Assembly (NCBI RefSeq): GCF_004104015.1
Contig: NZ_RYFV01000028.1
Span: 1 to 42,931, forward strand
Reading direction: 5' to 3'
Length of the DNA: 42,931 nucleotides
Source: Actinomyces oricola
GTDB lineage: Bacteria; Actinomycetota; Actinomycetes; Actinomycetales; Actinomycetaceae
Shown: piece after piece, positions 6,913 through 14,842 of the stretch
Numbering within the stretch: position 1 is the stretch's first letter
How the letters are laid out: each line of letters begins with the position of its first letter
The notes under the pieces: generated by a model
Database searches by the model: none
The model's input: the letters and a program-made list of their open reading frames with translations, nothing else
What the model was told of the DNA's origin: nothing
Position numbers and translations under genes: made by a program

Positions 6913-8458
6913 AGTGCGCCAGGAAGAACTGTGCAGAGGGGTCGTCGGTCTCCTCCTTGTAGACGTAGCCGAGCCGGTCCATGTGCTCCACCAGTTCGGC
7001 GTCATCCCGGTCAGCTTCAAAGGCGCACAGGATGCGCCCATAGTCGGCGCCGTCGGTGCGGTAGTGGAAGAGGGTAATGTTCCAGCGGGTGCCCAGGATC
7101 TCCAGGAAGTGGACCAGCGCCCCAGGTGACTCGGGGAACTCGAAGGAGAAAAGCCGCTCGCGCAGGCCGTGCGGAGCGCGCCCACCGACCATGGAACGCA
7201 CATGGACCTTGGCGAGCTCATCGTCGGTCAGATCAACAACGCCGTAGCCGGCCGCCTCCAGGTCGGCCACGATCTCTCCGCGCTCGGCCCGCCCCTGGGT
7301 CAGGCGCACGCCGACAAAGATGCGCGCCGGTTCCCCGGCGCCGGCCTCGGCCAGGCGGTAATTGAACTCGGTGACCGCCCGCCCGCCCAGCACGGAGGCG
7401 AAGCGCAAGAAGGCGCCCTGCACCTCGGGAATAGTCACCCCTAGAATCGCTTCACGCTGCTCGCCGATTTCGGCGCGCTCAGAAATGTAGCGCAGCTGGT
7501 GGAAGTTGAGATTGGCGCCGGAGAGCACGCAGGCCAGCCGCTCCGAGCGCAGCCCCCGGTGAGCGGCATAGCGCTTGAGGCCGGCCAGGGCCAGGGCACC
7601 AGAAGGCTCGGAGATGGCGCGCAGGTCCTCGAAGAGGTCCTTGACGGCGGCGGAAACCTCGTCGGAGGAGACGGTCATGACGTCGTCCAGGAGTTCGGAG
7701 CACAGGCGGAAGGTCTCCTCCCCCACGCGCCGCACGGCTACGCCCTCAACGAAAAGCCCCACATGCTCCAGGGTCACCGGTCCCCCGGCGTCCAGGGCAG
7801 CGCGCAAGCAGGCGGATTCCTCGTGCTCGACGCCAATGACTTGCACCTCGGGCATGAGCTGCTTAATGAGGACGGCAATACCGGCGGCCAGGCCGCCTCC
7901 GCCCACGGGGACGAAGACGCGGTCAAGACCCGTGTCCTGTTGGATGAGCTCCAGACCAATGGTGCCCTGGCCGGCGATGACCCAGGGGTCATCGAAGGGG
8001 GCGACATAGGTCAGGCCCTGGGCGTCGGCCAGACTAATAGCCTCGGCTTTGGCGGCGTCGAAGTTGTCCCCGCTGAGCAGCACCTGGGCGCCCAGGGCGC
8101 GCACGGCGTCGACCTTAATGCCGGGGGTGACGGTGGGCATGACAATGAGGGCCTTCATGCCCAGATGGGCGGCGGAACGCGCCACCCCCTGGGCGTGGTT
8201 GCCGGCGGAAGCGGTGATCACGCCACGGGCCCGCTCCTCCTCCCCCAGGGCGCGCATGCAGGAGTAGGCGCCGCGGATCTTGAAGGAATGAACCGGCTGA
8301 AGGTCCTCACGCTTGACCTCCACCGTGCAGCCCAGGCGCTCGGAGAGGGCGGGCATGCGCTGGAGCGGAGTGTGCTCGGCGACCTCGTAGACGGGAGCGC
8401 GCAGAATGGCGCGCAGGTAGTGGGCGGAGTCCCAGGGGGCGACGGCGGACTCATTCAC
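6911..8458 (-). CDS. ilvA: Threonine dehydratase, biosynthetic (long, two ACT-like domains)
   Basis: PLP enzyme that deaminates threonine to 2-oxobutanoate, the first step to isoleucine. At 515 residues it has the length and layout of E. coli IlvA. The catalytic domain spans ~1-325 (PLP lysine 60 in QPVHSFKIRGAY, SAGNHAQGVA, phosphate loop GGGGLAAG, SGANLNFH). Two ACT-like regulatory domains follow (~338-420 and ~432-510, FEFPESPGAL), so feedback control by isoleucine and valine is expected. The actinobacterial enzyme I know best (C. glutamicum) is shorter with one regulatory module, so this may be a transferred gene. The start is GTG 8458, six nt after TAGGGT. Not linked to other ilv genes; ilvD lies 19 kb away. 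Confidence 0.95.
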   Translation of the reverse strand: MNESAVAPWDSAHYLRAILRAPVYEVAEHTPLQRMPALSERLGCTVEVKREDLQPVHSFKIRGAYSCMRALGEEERARGVITASAGNHAQGVARSAAHLGMKALIVMPTVTPGIKVDAVRALGAQVLLSGDNFDAAKAEAISLADAQGLTYVAPFDDPWVIAGQGTIGLELIQQDTGLDRVFVPVGGGGLAAGIAVLIKQLMPEVQVIGVEHEESACLRAALDAGGPVTLEHVGLFVEGVAVRRVGEETFRLCSELLDDVMTVSSDEVSAAVKDLFEDLRAISEPSGALALAGLKRYAAHRGLRSERLACVLSGANLNFHQLRYISERAEIGEQREAILGVTIPEVQGAFLRFASVLGGRAVTEFNYRLAEAGAGEPARIFVGVRLTQGRAERGEIVADLEAAGYGVVDLTDDELAKVHVRSMVGGRAPHGLRERLFSFEFPESPGALVHFLEILGTRWNITLFHYRTDGADYGRILCAFEADRDDAELVEHMDRLGYVYKEETDDPSAQFFLAH

Positions 8459-8464
8459 GATCCC

Positions 8465-8470
8465 ACCCTA
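8465..8470 (-). promoter_or_regulatory. -10 box of leaderless ilvA promoter
   Basis: On the minus strand TAGGGT is followed by six bases (GGGATC) and then GTG 8458. There is no separate Shine-Dalgarno, so ilvA mRNA probably starts at the initiation codon. Confidence 0.55.
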
Positions 8471-8714
8471 GATGAGCGAGCCCCCGGGCCGCATACGCTC
8501 ACGAGCGTGGCGCTGGCCCGCCACCCGGGTGCGATCGCTCGAACCGACGGCGTTCACAGGCTCGCCGCTCCTGCGGCGTTCTCGCGCTCTGGAGTGAGTG
8601 GCGTCAAAGCCCTGCCCCGAGTCGCCCCGGCCCCGGCCGCCATCACCAAAACCATCACCGCCCTGACCCCCTCCACCCCAGTACCGACCCGCCCAACCCC
8701 GACGAGAAGCCTCA

Positions 8715-8923
8715 TTGCACATTCTTTCTTCCCTCAAGGAGTGGGGAGCCGCGGAATCCTGCGGATCTGCTCGGGATCCGGGGGCCCGGGAACGGGATGA
8801 ATGTGCGAACGGGTACGCCATTGCACATTCATCCTTGCCGAACCGACCCCCTGCGACGAGGGATCGTTGAAATACCAACGATCCCCCACAGGCCGGCGCA
8901 AGAAGAATGTGCAACACCGCCAA
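8715..8923 (+). repeat. Structured 209-bp repeat, copy A (two 94-bp palindromic modules)
   Basis: Module 1 (8715-8808) is bounded by TTGCACATTC and GAATGTGCGA. Module 2 (8821-8914) is bounded by TTGCACATTC and its exact complement GAATGTGCAA. Both modules are 94 bp, separated by 12 bp. Inside module 2 GGGATCGTTG and CAACGATCCC form a perfect 10-bp hairpin with a 6-nt loop; module 1 holds smaller hairpins (GGATC/GATCC, CCGC/GCGG). A second copy, ~94% identical by my count (13 mismatches), lies at 42514-42722 in the opposite orientation. It encodes no transposase, so it behaves like a REP-like or MITE-like element. Function unknown. Confidence 0.85.
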
Positions 8924-9014
8924 GGACCGGGTCGAAGTAACCTCAGAGCGGGGCCATGGGCCCCACCGCCGCCCGGCGCGAAGAGGTCCGGGAGCGCGTC
9001 GTGCCGCGGGCCGC

Positions 9015-9100
9015 CCCGAGAGCCTCTTGGGGGCCGGCTCGTGATCGACGAGAACGAAAGCGCCCCAGCGGCCGTCCCGAGCGCCTCTTGGGGGCCGGCT
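9015..9100. repeat. Pair of 25-bp direct repeats 61 bp apart
   Basis: CCCGAGMGCCTCTTGGGGGC plus CGGCT occurs at 9015-9039 and 9076-9100 with one mismatch, and weaker similarity extends a few bases upstream. The second copy abuts the stop codon of the fused permease gene (9102). Confidence 0.75.
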
Positions 9101-9101
9101 T

Positions 9102-11069
9102 TCAGGACCGGCCCGAGCGCGAGGCGGCCACCGCCGTGACCGACAGCAGCACGAGAGCCCCGGCCGGCGTCGCCACCGCCCACGGAGCGCGCTCAATGTA
9201 GGGCAGCGCCTCGGCCAGGACGAGCCCCCACTCGGGGGTGGGCGCCTGGGCGCCGAGCCCCAAGAATCCCAGGCCGGCCAGGGCCAGGGCAATGCCGGGC
9301 AGGCGCAGGGCCGCGTGGCGCACCAGGGCCGGCAGGACGGCGGGGATGACGCGGGTCAGGGTGATGCGCACCCTCCCCTCCCCCAGGACGGGGGCCAGGA
9401 CCACGTCGGGGCGCTGGCGGGTCTCCTCCACGAGGGAGGCGGCGTGGGCGGCCAGCGGCGCCCAACCCACGCAGGCCACCGCCAGTGCGGCTCCCCCGGC
9501 ACTGGGCCCGGTGATGGCGGCGACTATGAGGCCGGCCAGTACTGGTGGGGCGGCATTGGCGACCTCCACGAACCCGGTGGAGGCGCGCGGCACCAGTCCG
9601 AGCAGCAGGGCGAGGAGCAGGCAGACCGCGGTGACGGCCAGGGCGGAGGCGGCCGTGGACAGGGCGCCGTGGGCGACGCGGGCCAGGACGTCGCGCCCCA
9701 GGGCGTCGGCGCCCAGGGGCAGGGAGAGACTGGGGCGCGCCAGGCGCTGGCCGACCACGGAGTAGGGGTCGCGGCTGAAGCCGGCCAGCACCATGCCCGC
9801 CAGCGCCACGGCTCCGCCGGCGGCCACGAGCCTGGCCGCCCGGCCGCCCTTGCTCGTAGGGGCGGCCCCGCTCAGCGCCCCGGCGCCTATGGCACTGCCC
9901 AGCATGACCCTCCTGACCACCTGAGCGATGAGGCCGGCGGCCAGGGCCAGGGCCAGCAGGAGCAGAATGCCGGCCTGGAGGGCGGGAATGTCCTGGGCGG
10001 TGGCCGATCCCAGCAGTGCCCGCCCAATCCCGGGGATGGCGAAGACCTTCTCCACGGCCACCGCCCCACCGGTGAGCCCGACGACGACCAGGGCCAGCTG
10101 GCCGGTCAGGGGCGCCAGAGCCCGACGCAGGACGGCCGAGGCCAGGCGGGCGCCGCCAATCCCTGCCGTCATCCAGCTGGCAACCCACCGCTCGTGGAAG
10201 GCGGCGGTGATGGCATCGGAGACCAGGCCGCCCAGCAGTCCTCCCCCGGGCAGCCCCAGGGCCAGGGCCGGCAGGATGATCTGCTCCGGTCCGCCCCACC
10301 CGTAGGGCGGCAGGAGCCCCGCATAAACCGAGAGGACGAGCAGCAGGACGGGGGCCAGCAGGTACTCGGGCAGGGAGGTGAGCGCCGCCGACGTTGCCCC
10401 ACCGCCTGCACGAGGCGCCCCGCGCAGGCCGTTTCTCAGGGCCGGCGCGCTCAGGATGACGGCGACGCCCAGGGCCACGGCCAGGGCTGCGGCCATGAGG
10501 GTCAGGGATACGCCGAAGGCCTCCAGGGTGCCCGGCCCCACCGGCCCCCCGGAGATCCAGGAGGTGCCCAGGTCCCCGTGGAGGAAACCGGAGAGCCAGT
10601 GGCCAATGACGCCCGCCGGGCCGCCGCTCAGGCCCAGGCGCTCGCGGATGGCCTCCAGCACCTCGGGGGTGGCCTCCCGCTCGGCGGAGGTGGCCCGCAG
10701 GATGGTCAGGGCCGGGTCGCGCCCGGAGAGCCAGGGCAGGAGGGCGATCAACCCCACCAGCCCGACCACGGCGACTATCCGGGAGAGAGCGGGCACCAGT
10801 TGGTCCCCACGGCCGACCAGGCCCAGCAGGAGGGCGCGTCCAGGCGCGGGCCGCGAGCCGGCGGGGTTAACCGGATCGGTCGGCGCCGTGACAGGGCCGG
10901 TAGGGCCGGCCGCCGCCCGGGCCGGACCGGCCGAGACCACAGCCGGCGTCACAGCCGGGCCGGTCGAGACCACAGCCGGGCCGGCCGGCGTCACAGCCGG
11001 GTCGGGCGACCCTGTGGCCGGCCGACCGACTGTGCGCGCTGCCTCCCCTTCCTGCGGAGCATGGCTCAT
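9102..11069 (-). CDS. Fused DppB-DppC type ABC transporter permease
   Basis: A 655-residue membrane protein in which both permease halves of a peptide/nickel-type ABC importer are joined. Residues ~1-70 are a Pro/Ala/Thr/Val-rich repetitive tail (GPAVV/GPAVTP-like units). Residues ~85-390 match the DppB/OppB half (GDLGTSW, then LPALALGL and EKVFAIPGIGRALLGSA). Residues ~410-650 match the DppC/OppC half (HPLG-like LPLGADALGRDVLARVAHGA, then LALAGLGFLGLGAQAPTPEWG). These subunits are normally two genes, so the fusion is unusual. It is the last gene of the importer operon, two bases after the binding-protein stop. It would pair with the ATPases at 12732-14334. Substrate (peptides, nickel or other) cannot be told. 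Confidence 0.85.
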   Translation of the reverse strand: MSHAPQEGEAARTVGRPATGSPDPAVTPAGPAVVSTGPAVTPAVVSAGPARAAAGPTGPVTAPTDPVNPAGSRPAPGRALLLGLVGRGDQLVPALSRIVAVVGLVGLIALLPWLSGRDPALTILRATSAEREATPEVLEAIRERLGLSGGPAGVIGHWLSGFLHGDLGTSWISGGPVGPGTLEAFGVSLTLMAAALAVALGVAVILSAPALRNGLRGAPRAGGGATSAALTSLPEYLLAPVLLLVLSVYAGLLPPYGWGGPEQIILPALALGLPGGGLLGGLVSDAITAAFHERWVASWMTAGIGGARLASAVLRRALAPLTGQLALVVVGLTGGAVAVEKVFAIPGIGRALLGSATAQDIPALQAGILLLLALALAAGLIAQVVRRVMLGSAIGAGALSGAAPTSKGGRAARLVAAGGAVALAGMVLAGFSRDPYSVVGQRLARPSLSLPLGADALGRDVLARVAHGALSTAASALAVTAVCLLLALLLGLVPRASTGFVEVANAAPPVLAGLIVAAITGPSAGGAALAVACVGWAPLAAHAASLVEETRQRPDVVLAPVLGEGRVRITLTRVIPAVLPALVRHAALRLPGIALALAGLGFLGLGAQAPTPEWGLVLAEALPYIERAPWAVATPAGALVLLSVTAVAASRSGRS

Positions 11070-11071
11070 GC

Positions 11072-12628
11072 TCAGGCCCCGACCTTGGTGGCGGCGGTAA
11101 TGAGGGCCCGCTCACGGGGGTCGCGTTCAGCCCCGGTGACGGTGGCGGCCTCGCCCTGGAGGACGCGCTCGTGCAGCAGCGGCACGGCAGCACCTGAGGC
11201 CAGGATGAGCTGCTCGGCGGCCATGGTGGCCTGGCGCCGCTCCGCCCCGGCCTCCAGGGCCCCGGCGGCGGCCAGGGCGTCGTCTACGGCGGTGTCCTTC
11301 AGGAAGGACAGGGAGAAAGAACCGGTGGAGGAGAAGTCGGAGACCATATAGGCCACCGGGTCCCCGGAGTCCAGGACGGTGGCGCGCGACAACAGGAAGG
11401 CGTCGAAGCTGCCGGCCAGGGCGTCGGCCTCAATCTGGGCGTACTCGCGCACGTCCTGAGTAACGGTGAAGCCGGCCGCCTGGAGCTGCTGGGCGAGGAG
11501 CACAACAATCTCGGCCAACTCGGGGCGATCGGTGTAGGAGCCCAGCGTCACAGTGGTGCCCGCCGGAACACTCCCGGTGGTGGTGGCGCCGGGCACCGAA
11601 CCGCTGGCGGCAACCCCGTCGGCCCCGGCGTAGGGCTCCTGGCCCCAGGCCCGCAGCTCACCGGCCCAGGGCAGGGCGGGGCCCAGCAGCCCGGCGGCGA
11701 CGTCGGCGTGCCCCTCGTAGACGGTCTCCACCAGGGCTTGGGGGTCGACGGCGTTGCGGGCGGCGGCGCGCACCGCGGGATCAGCGAAGGCGCCCTTAGA
11801 GGTATTGAGGTAGAGGGTGGCGGTGCGTGGCATGGGCACCTCGTGGAGGAGGGCGGCGTCGAGGGTGGCGACCTGGGAGACGGGGACGGCCTCGACAATG
11901 TCGGCGGTGCCGGTGCGCAGGGCGGCGCCGCGGGCGGTGCCGTCGGGCACGAAGGTGACGTCAATGCCGGGGGCCATCGCCTTGTCCCCCCAGTAGTCGT
12001 CGTAGCGCTCCAAGGTGGCGGCGGCGGTGCCGTCGACCGCGGTCAGCTTGAAGGGGCCGGTGCCGTAGCCCACGGGGTTCACGGCACCATTGGCGTCCTG
12101 CGGGTAGGCGGCGGGGGCGAGGATGGTCAGTTGGGGGCTGGACAGGCGCTGAGGGACCAGGGGGTCGGGGGTGCCGGTCGTAATAACGACGCTCTCACCC
12201 TCGGCACTGGCCTTGAGCTCGACCCCGTCGAGGATGCGTGGAGGTGTGGAGTAGCCGGCGGCGAAGGTCAAGGCGTCGGCGACGCTCTGGGCGCTCAGGG
12301 CGGTGCCGTCGTGGAAGGTAACGCCGGGGCGGATGGTGAAGCGCCAGGTGAGCTCGTCCACACGCTCCCATTCGGTGGCCAGCGCCGCCAAGGCGTTGCC
12401 CTCAGCATCGAGGGTGACCAGGGTCTCGCCGCACGACCAGCGGGACAGCTTGAAGGCGTCGTCGGACAGGGGATTCAGGCCCGAGCGGGGCGGCTGGAGC
12501 ATGGCCAGGCGAATGCGCCCGTCGGTGCTGGTTGAGCCCTTCCCGCCGGCGCAGGCGGCGACGGCGGCGACGGAGCCAACGCCCAGCAGGGCGAGAAGCT
12601 GCCGTCGAGTGGGGGTCAAGGGGGTCAT
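11072..12628 (-). CDS. Peptide/nickel-type ABC substrate-binding lipoprotein (SBP_bac_5)
   Basis: A 518-residue extracellular binding protein tethered to the membrane. The signal begins with TRRQLLALLGVG, a twin-arginine-like motif, and ends in a lipobox AAC with Cys at residue 26, so Tat export is possible. The mature part follows the family-5 binding-protein pattern: EWERVDELTWRFTIRPGVTFHDGTALSAQSVADAL, then GTGPFKL, RYDDYWGD and a C-terminal domain. It delivers its ligand to the fused permease encoded two bases downstream. ATG 12628 has AAGGAA 6 nt upstream; longer in-frame starts would put ~67 proline-rich residues before the signal peptide and are unlikely. A 103-bp spacer separates it from the ATPase gene upstream. 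Confidence 0.9.
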   Translation of the reverse strand: MTPLTPTRRQLLALLGVGSVAAVAACAGGKGSTSTDGRIRLAMLQPPRSGLNPLSDDAFKLSRWSCGETLVTLDAEGNALAALATEWERVDELTWRFTIRPGVTFHDGTALSAQSVADALTFAAGYSTPPRILDGVELKASAEGESVVITTGTPDPLVPQRLSSPQLTILAPAAYPQDANGAVNPVGYGTGPFKLTAVDGTAAATLERYDDYWGDKAMAPGIDVTFVPDGTARGAALRTGTADIVEAVPVSQVATLDAALLHEVPMPRTATLYLNTSKGAFADPAVRAAARNAVDPQALVETVYEGHADVAAGLLGPALPWAGELRAWGQEPYAGADGVAASGSVPGATTTGSVPAGTTVTLGSYTDRPELAEIVVLLAQQLQAAGFTVTQDVREYAQIEADALAGSFDAFLLSRATVLDSGDPVAYMVSDFSSTGSFSLSFLKDTAVDDALAAAGALEAGAERRQATMAAEQLILASGAAVPLLHERVLQGEAATVTGAERDPRERALITAATKVGA

Positions 12629-12731
12629 GTGGATTCCTTCCTTACAGGGTGGCGCCACGGGCCCGCCTGGGGCCGGGGCTCCCGGCGGGCTCGGGGGCGG
12701 GGCGGATGTGGGGTGGCGAGAGGGGCGCGGG

Positions 12732-13537
12732 TTAGGCGGGGGCGGGCATGTGGGGGACGGCGTCGCGCAGGGCCCGTGCGGCCGGGTGGGTGGGGGCCTC
12801 CAGGAGCATGCCGGTGGGGGCGTCCTCAACTACGACGCCCTGATCCATGACCAGGCAGCGCTCGCAGACGCGGGCGACGGCGGCCAGGTCGTGGGAGACA
12901 AGAACAATGCCGGGCCGGTCGGCGCCGTGGAGGGCTTCGGCGGTCACCAGGAGGTCGAGGACCTGGCGGCGCAGGGAGGGGTCGAGGCCGGAGACGGGCT
13001 CGTCCAGGAGCAAGAAGCGCGGGCGGGGGCCAGTGCCCGCGCCAGGGCCACGCGCTGGGCCTGGCCGCCGGAGATCTCGTGGGGGCGACGGGACCACAGG
13101 TCGCGGGGCAGTTCCAGGGACTCCAGGATGTCGGCCGCCATGGCCTCGTGATCCTCCCTGGCTCCGGCCACGCCCAGGGTGGCCAGGGGGCGGGCGACCT
13201 GGGCCAGGACGGGGCGGCGCGGGTCGAGGCTGGCGGCGGGGTCCTGGGGGACGTACTGAACGGCGCGGCGGTAAGGGCGAAGCGCTCGGGTGCCGGCTCG
13301 GCGCACGGGGGCGCCGTCCAGGGCGATCTCACCGGTGTCGGCGGGCCCGGGTCGATCCAGCAGGGTCAGGGCGCGCAAGAGCGTGGTCTTGCCGCAGCCT
13401 GAGCGTCCCAGGATCGCCAGGGACTCCCCGATAGTGACGCGCAGGTCAACGCCGTGCAGGACGCGGCGCCAGGCCCGGCCCTCGAGGTGGGAGCGGGACA
13501 GGCCCCGCACCTGGAGGGTGGAGGAGCCCCGGCTCAT
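12732..13537 (-). pseudogene. Second ATPase of the importer, frameshifted (DppF-like)
   Basis: This ABC ATPase has its two halves in different frames. The first frame (from ATG 13537) has Walker A GRSGCGKT at residues 44-51, then YVPQDP and signature EISGGQAQRVALARALA. The second frame has Walker B FLLLDEP, then SGLDPS, the H-loop IVLVSHD, and the C-terminus. The break falls in a run of five G on the plus strand (13025-13029); one extra base there restores a 268-residue protein that reads through as ALARALAPRPRFLLLDEP. All other motifs are intact, so a recent single-base loss or a sequencing error is likely. It overlaps the first ATPase gene by ATGA. If real, the importer may lack one ATPase unless the first works alone. 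Confidence 0.85.
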
Positions 13538-14334
13538 GCGGCGGCCTTCATGGCGGCCCGGGCCCCGGCCAGGGTCTCCTCGCGGGCGGCCCGGCACATG
13601 GCCCGGGTGACAGGGTGCTGGGGAGCACTCAGGACGACGGCGGCCGGACCGGTCTCGATGACGCGCCCGGCGCTGAGGACAACCACCTGCTCGCAGGTGG
13701 CGGCGGCGGGCAGGTCGTGGGTGATGAGCAGGAGGGCGGGGGCGTGGGGGATGGCGGTCAGGTCCGTCAGCAGGGCCAGGATCTCCGCGCGGGCAACCAC
13801 ATCCAGAGCGGTGGTCGGCTCATCGGCGATGAGCAGGGCGGGGCGGCAGGCCAGGGCCAGGGCCAGGGCGGCGCGCTGGCGCTGGCCCCCGGACAGGCGG
13901 CCGGGGACGCGCCCGTGCAGGGAATCTGAGTCCAGGCCGACGGCGAAGAGCAGGTCGGTGGCGCGCACCCGGGCCTCCCGGGGGTCGTCCCCGCTGGCCC
14001 GTGCGGCGGCCCTGACCTGCCGGTCAATGGGGATCAGGGGGTGGAGGGCGGTGGCGCTGTCCTGGGCGACCAGGGCAATGCGAGTGTCACCTGGACGCTG
14101 GGGGGCGGGCAGGGGCAGAAGGTCGCGTCCCGGCACGCTGGAGACGGTCAGACTCCCAGTTACGCTCAGGTCTGGCGGCAGGATGCCGGCCAGGGCCTTG
14201 CAGGTCAGGGACTTCCCGGCCCCGCTGGCGCCCACCAGAGCGGTGCGGCTGGCGGGCTCCACAATGAGGTTGACATCGTCGACAAGGACGTGCCCGGCGC
14301 TGACCACCCGCAAGGAATCGAGAACGATTGTCAT
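13534..14334 (-). CDS. First ATPase of the peptide/nickel-type ABC importer (DppD-like)
   Basis: A 266-residue ABC ATPase that powers uptake with the fused permease. Walker A GASGAGKS is at residues 35-42, the Q-loop near 91 (LVAQDSATALHP), signature RLSGGQRQRAAL at ~146-157, Walker B LLIADEP at 167-173, and the H-loop LLLITHDLP follows. It is the first gene of the leftward operon ATPase - ATPase - binding protein - permease. ATG 14334 was chosen because TACAGT lies six bases upstream with a plausible -35 box; there is no Shine-Dalgarno, so the mRNA is probably leaderless. Earlier in-frame starts would add ~115 low-complexity residues. Its stop overlaps the next start (ATGA). Confidence 0.9.
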   Translation of the reverse strand: MTIVLDSLRVVSAGHVLVDDVNLIVEPASRTALVGASGAGKSLTCKALAGILPPDLSVTGSLTVSSVPGRDLLPLPAPQRPGDTRIALVAQDSATALHPLIPIDRQVRAAARASGDDPREARVRATDLLFAVGLDSDSLHGRVPGRLSGGQRQRAALALALACRPALLIADEPTTALDVVARAEILALLTDLTAIPHAPALLLITHDLPAAATCEQVVVLSAGRVIETGPAAVVLSAPQHPVTRAMCRAAREETLAGARAAMKAAA

Positions 14335-14340
14335 GTACGC

Positions 14341-14370
14341 ACTGTAACGGGGGCTCGGGCCTGCCTCCAA
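14341..14370 (-). promoter_or_regulatory. Promoter of the ABC importer operon
   Basis: On the minus strand TTGGAG (14370-14365), 18 bp spacer, TACAGT (14346-14341), then six bases and ATG 14334. This is the most complete promoter in the window and again has leaderless spacing. Confidence 0.6.
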
Positions 14371-14613
14371 CTCCTCCTCCCGTGCACCTCCCCCTGCGTC
14401 GTCGCGCATCCTTCCCGCGTTCCGCCGGCACCGGACTCGGCGCTTACCGCCGAACCTGTAGGCGAGGCTGTCAGGCTCCGCGACGGGTGTCGGGTTCGAC
14501 ACAAAGACGGAGCGTGCGCAGGGGCGGCGGGTCGCGGGAGAGAACGGTGGGAGAGAACGCACAGGGCCACAGGGCACAGACGGCCAGGGCCGCGATCGAC
14601 GGCGAGAAGGCAG

Positions 14614-14705
14614 CCCACCGCCGTGCGGGCGGCGTGGCCCGCGGCCGACTCCTTGGCCTGTTTGGGTCTTGTGGCCCACCGCCGTGCAGGCGGCGCGACC
14701 CGCGG
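14614..14705. repeat. Pair of 31-bp direct repeats 61 bp apart, each with a small hairpin
   Basis: Copies at 14614-14644 and 14675-14705 share CCCACCGCCGTGC, then RGGCGGCG, and a CCGCGG-like end, with four mismatches. Each can fold CCGCC/GGCGG. The 30-bp spacer between them is less GC-rich. The period equals that of the pairs at 9015 and 42725. Confidence 0.7.
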
Positions 14706-14842
14706 GTGAGGGCGGTGCGTAAGGCCACAGTCCACGGCGGGGTCGCGAATTTGGGAAACCAGTAAGATGCCCGCGTCATTCTGGCGCCCTCACGGGCGCC
14801 TCGTACCGATTGGTCTTACTGATCGCATATTCGAGAGACTCT

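Larger units (their letters stand above)
8459..9101. other. Long intergenic region upstream of ilvA with repeats, no gene
   Basis: Spacer of 643 bp between two leftward genes. It holds the ilvA promoter (8465-8470), the 209-bp structured repeat (8715-8923) and a pair of direct repeats (9015-9100). Short reading frames across the structured repeat exist on both strands, but they follow from the conserved DNA and have no ribosome sites that stand out. Confidence 0.7.
14335..14842. other. Intergenic region between importer operon and CPBP protein, no gene
   Basis: Spacer of 508 bp between divergent genes. It contains the importer promoter (14341-14370) and a pair of repeats (14614-14705). No reading frame with family resemblance was seen on either strand. 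Confidence 0.6.

Noticed and set aside
9015-9100. Mini-CRISPR (repeat-spacer-repeat)
   Set aside because: Only two copies at each site, the repeats differ between sites, and no cas genes are present.
8801-9139. Short protein MCERVRHCTFILAEPTPCDE... conserved in both copies of the structured repeat
   Set aside because: All frames are conserved because the DNA is a repeat; differences between copies do not favour silent changes, and no ribosome site is seen.
12732-13537. Programmed ribosomal frameshift in the ATPase gene
   Set aside because: I see no clear slippery heptamer with a downstream structure, and ABC ATPases are not known to use frameshifting; a base loss or error in the G5 run is simpler.
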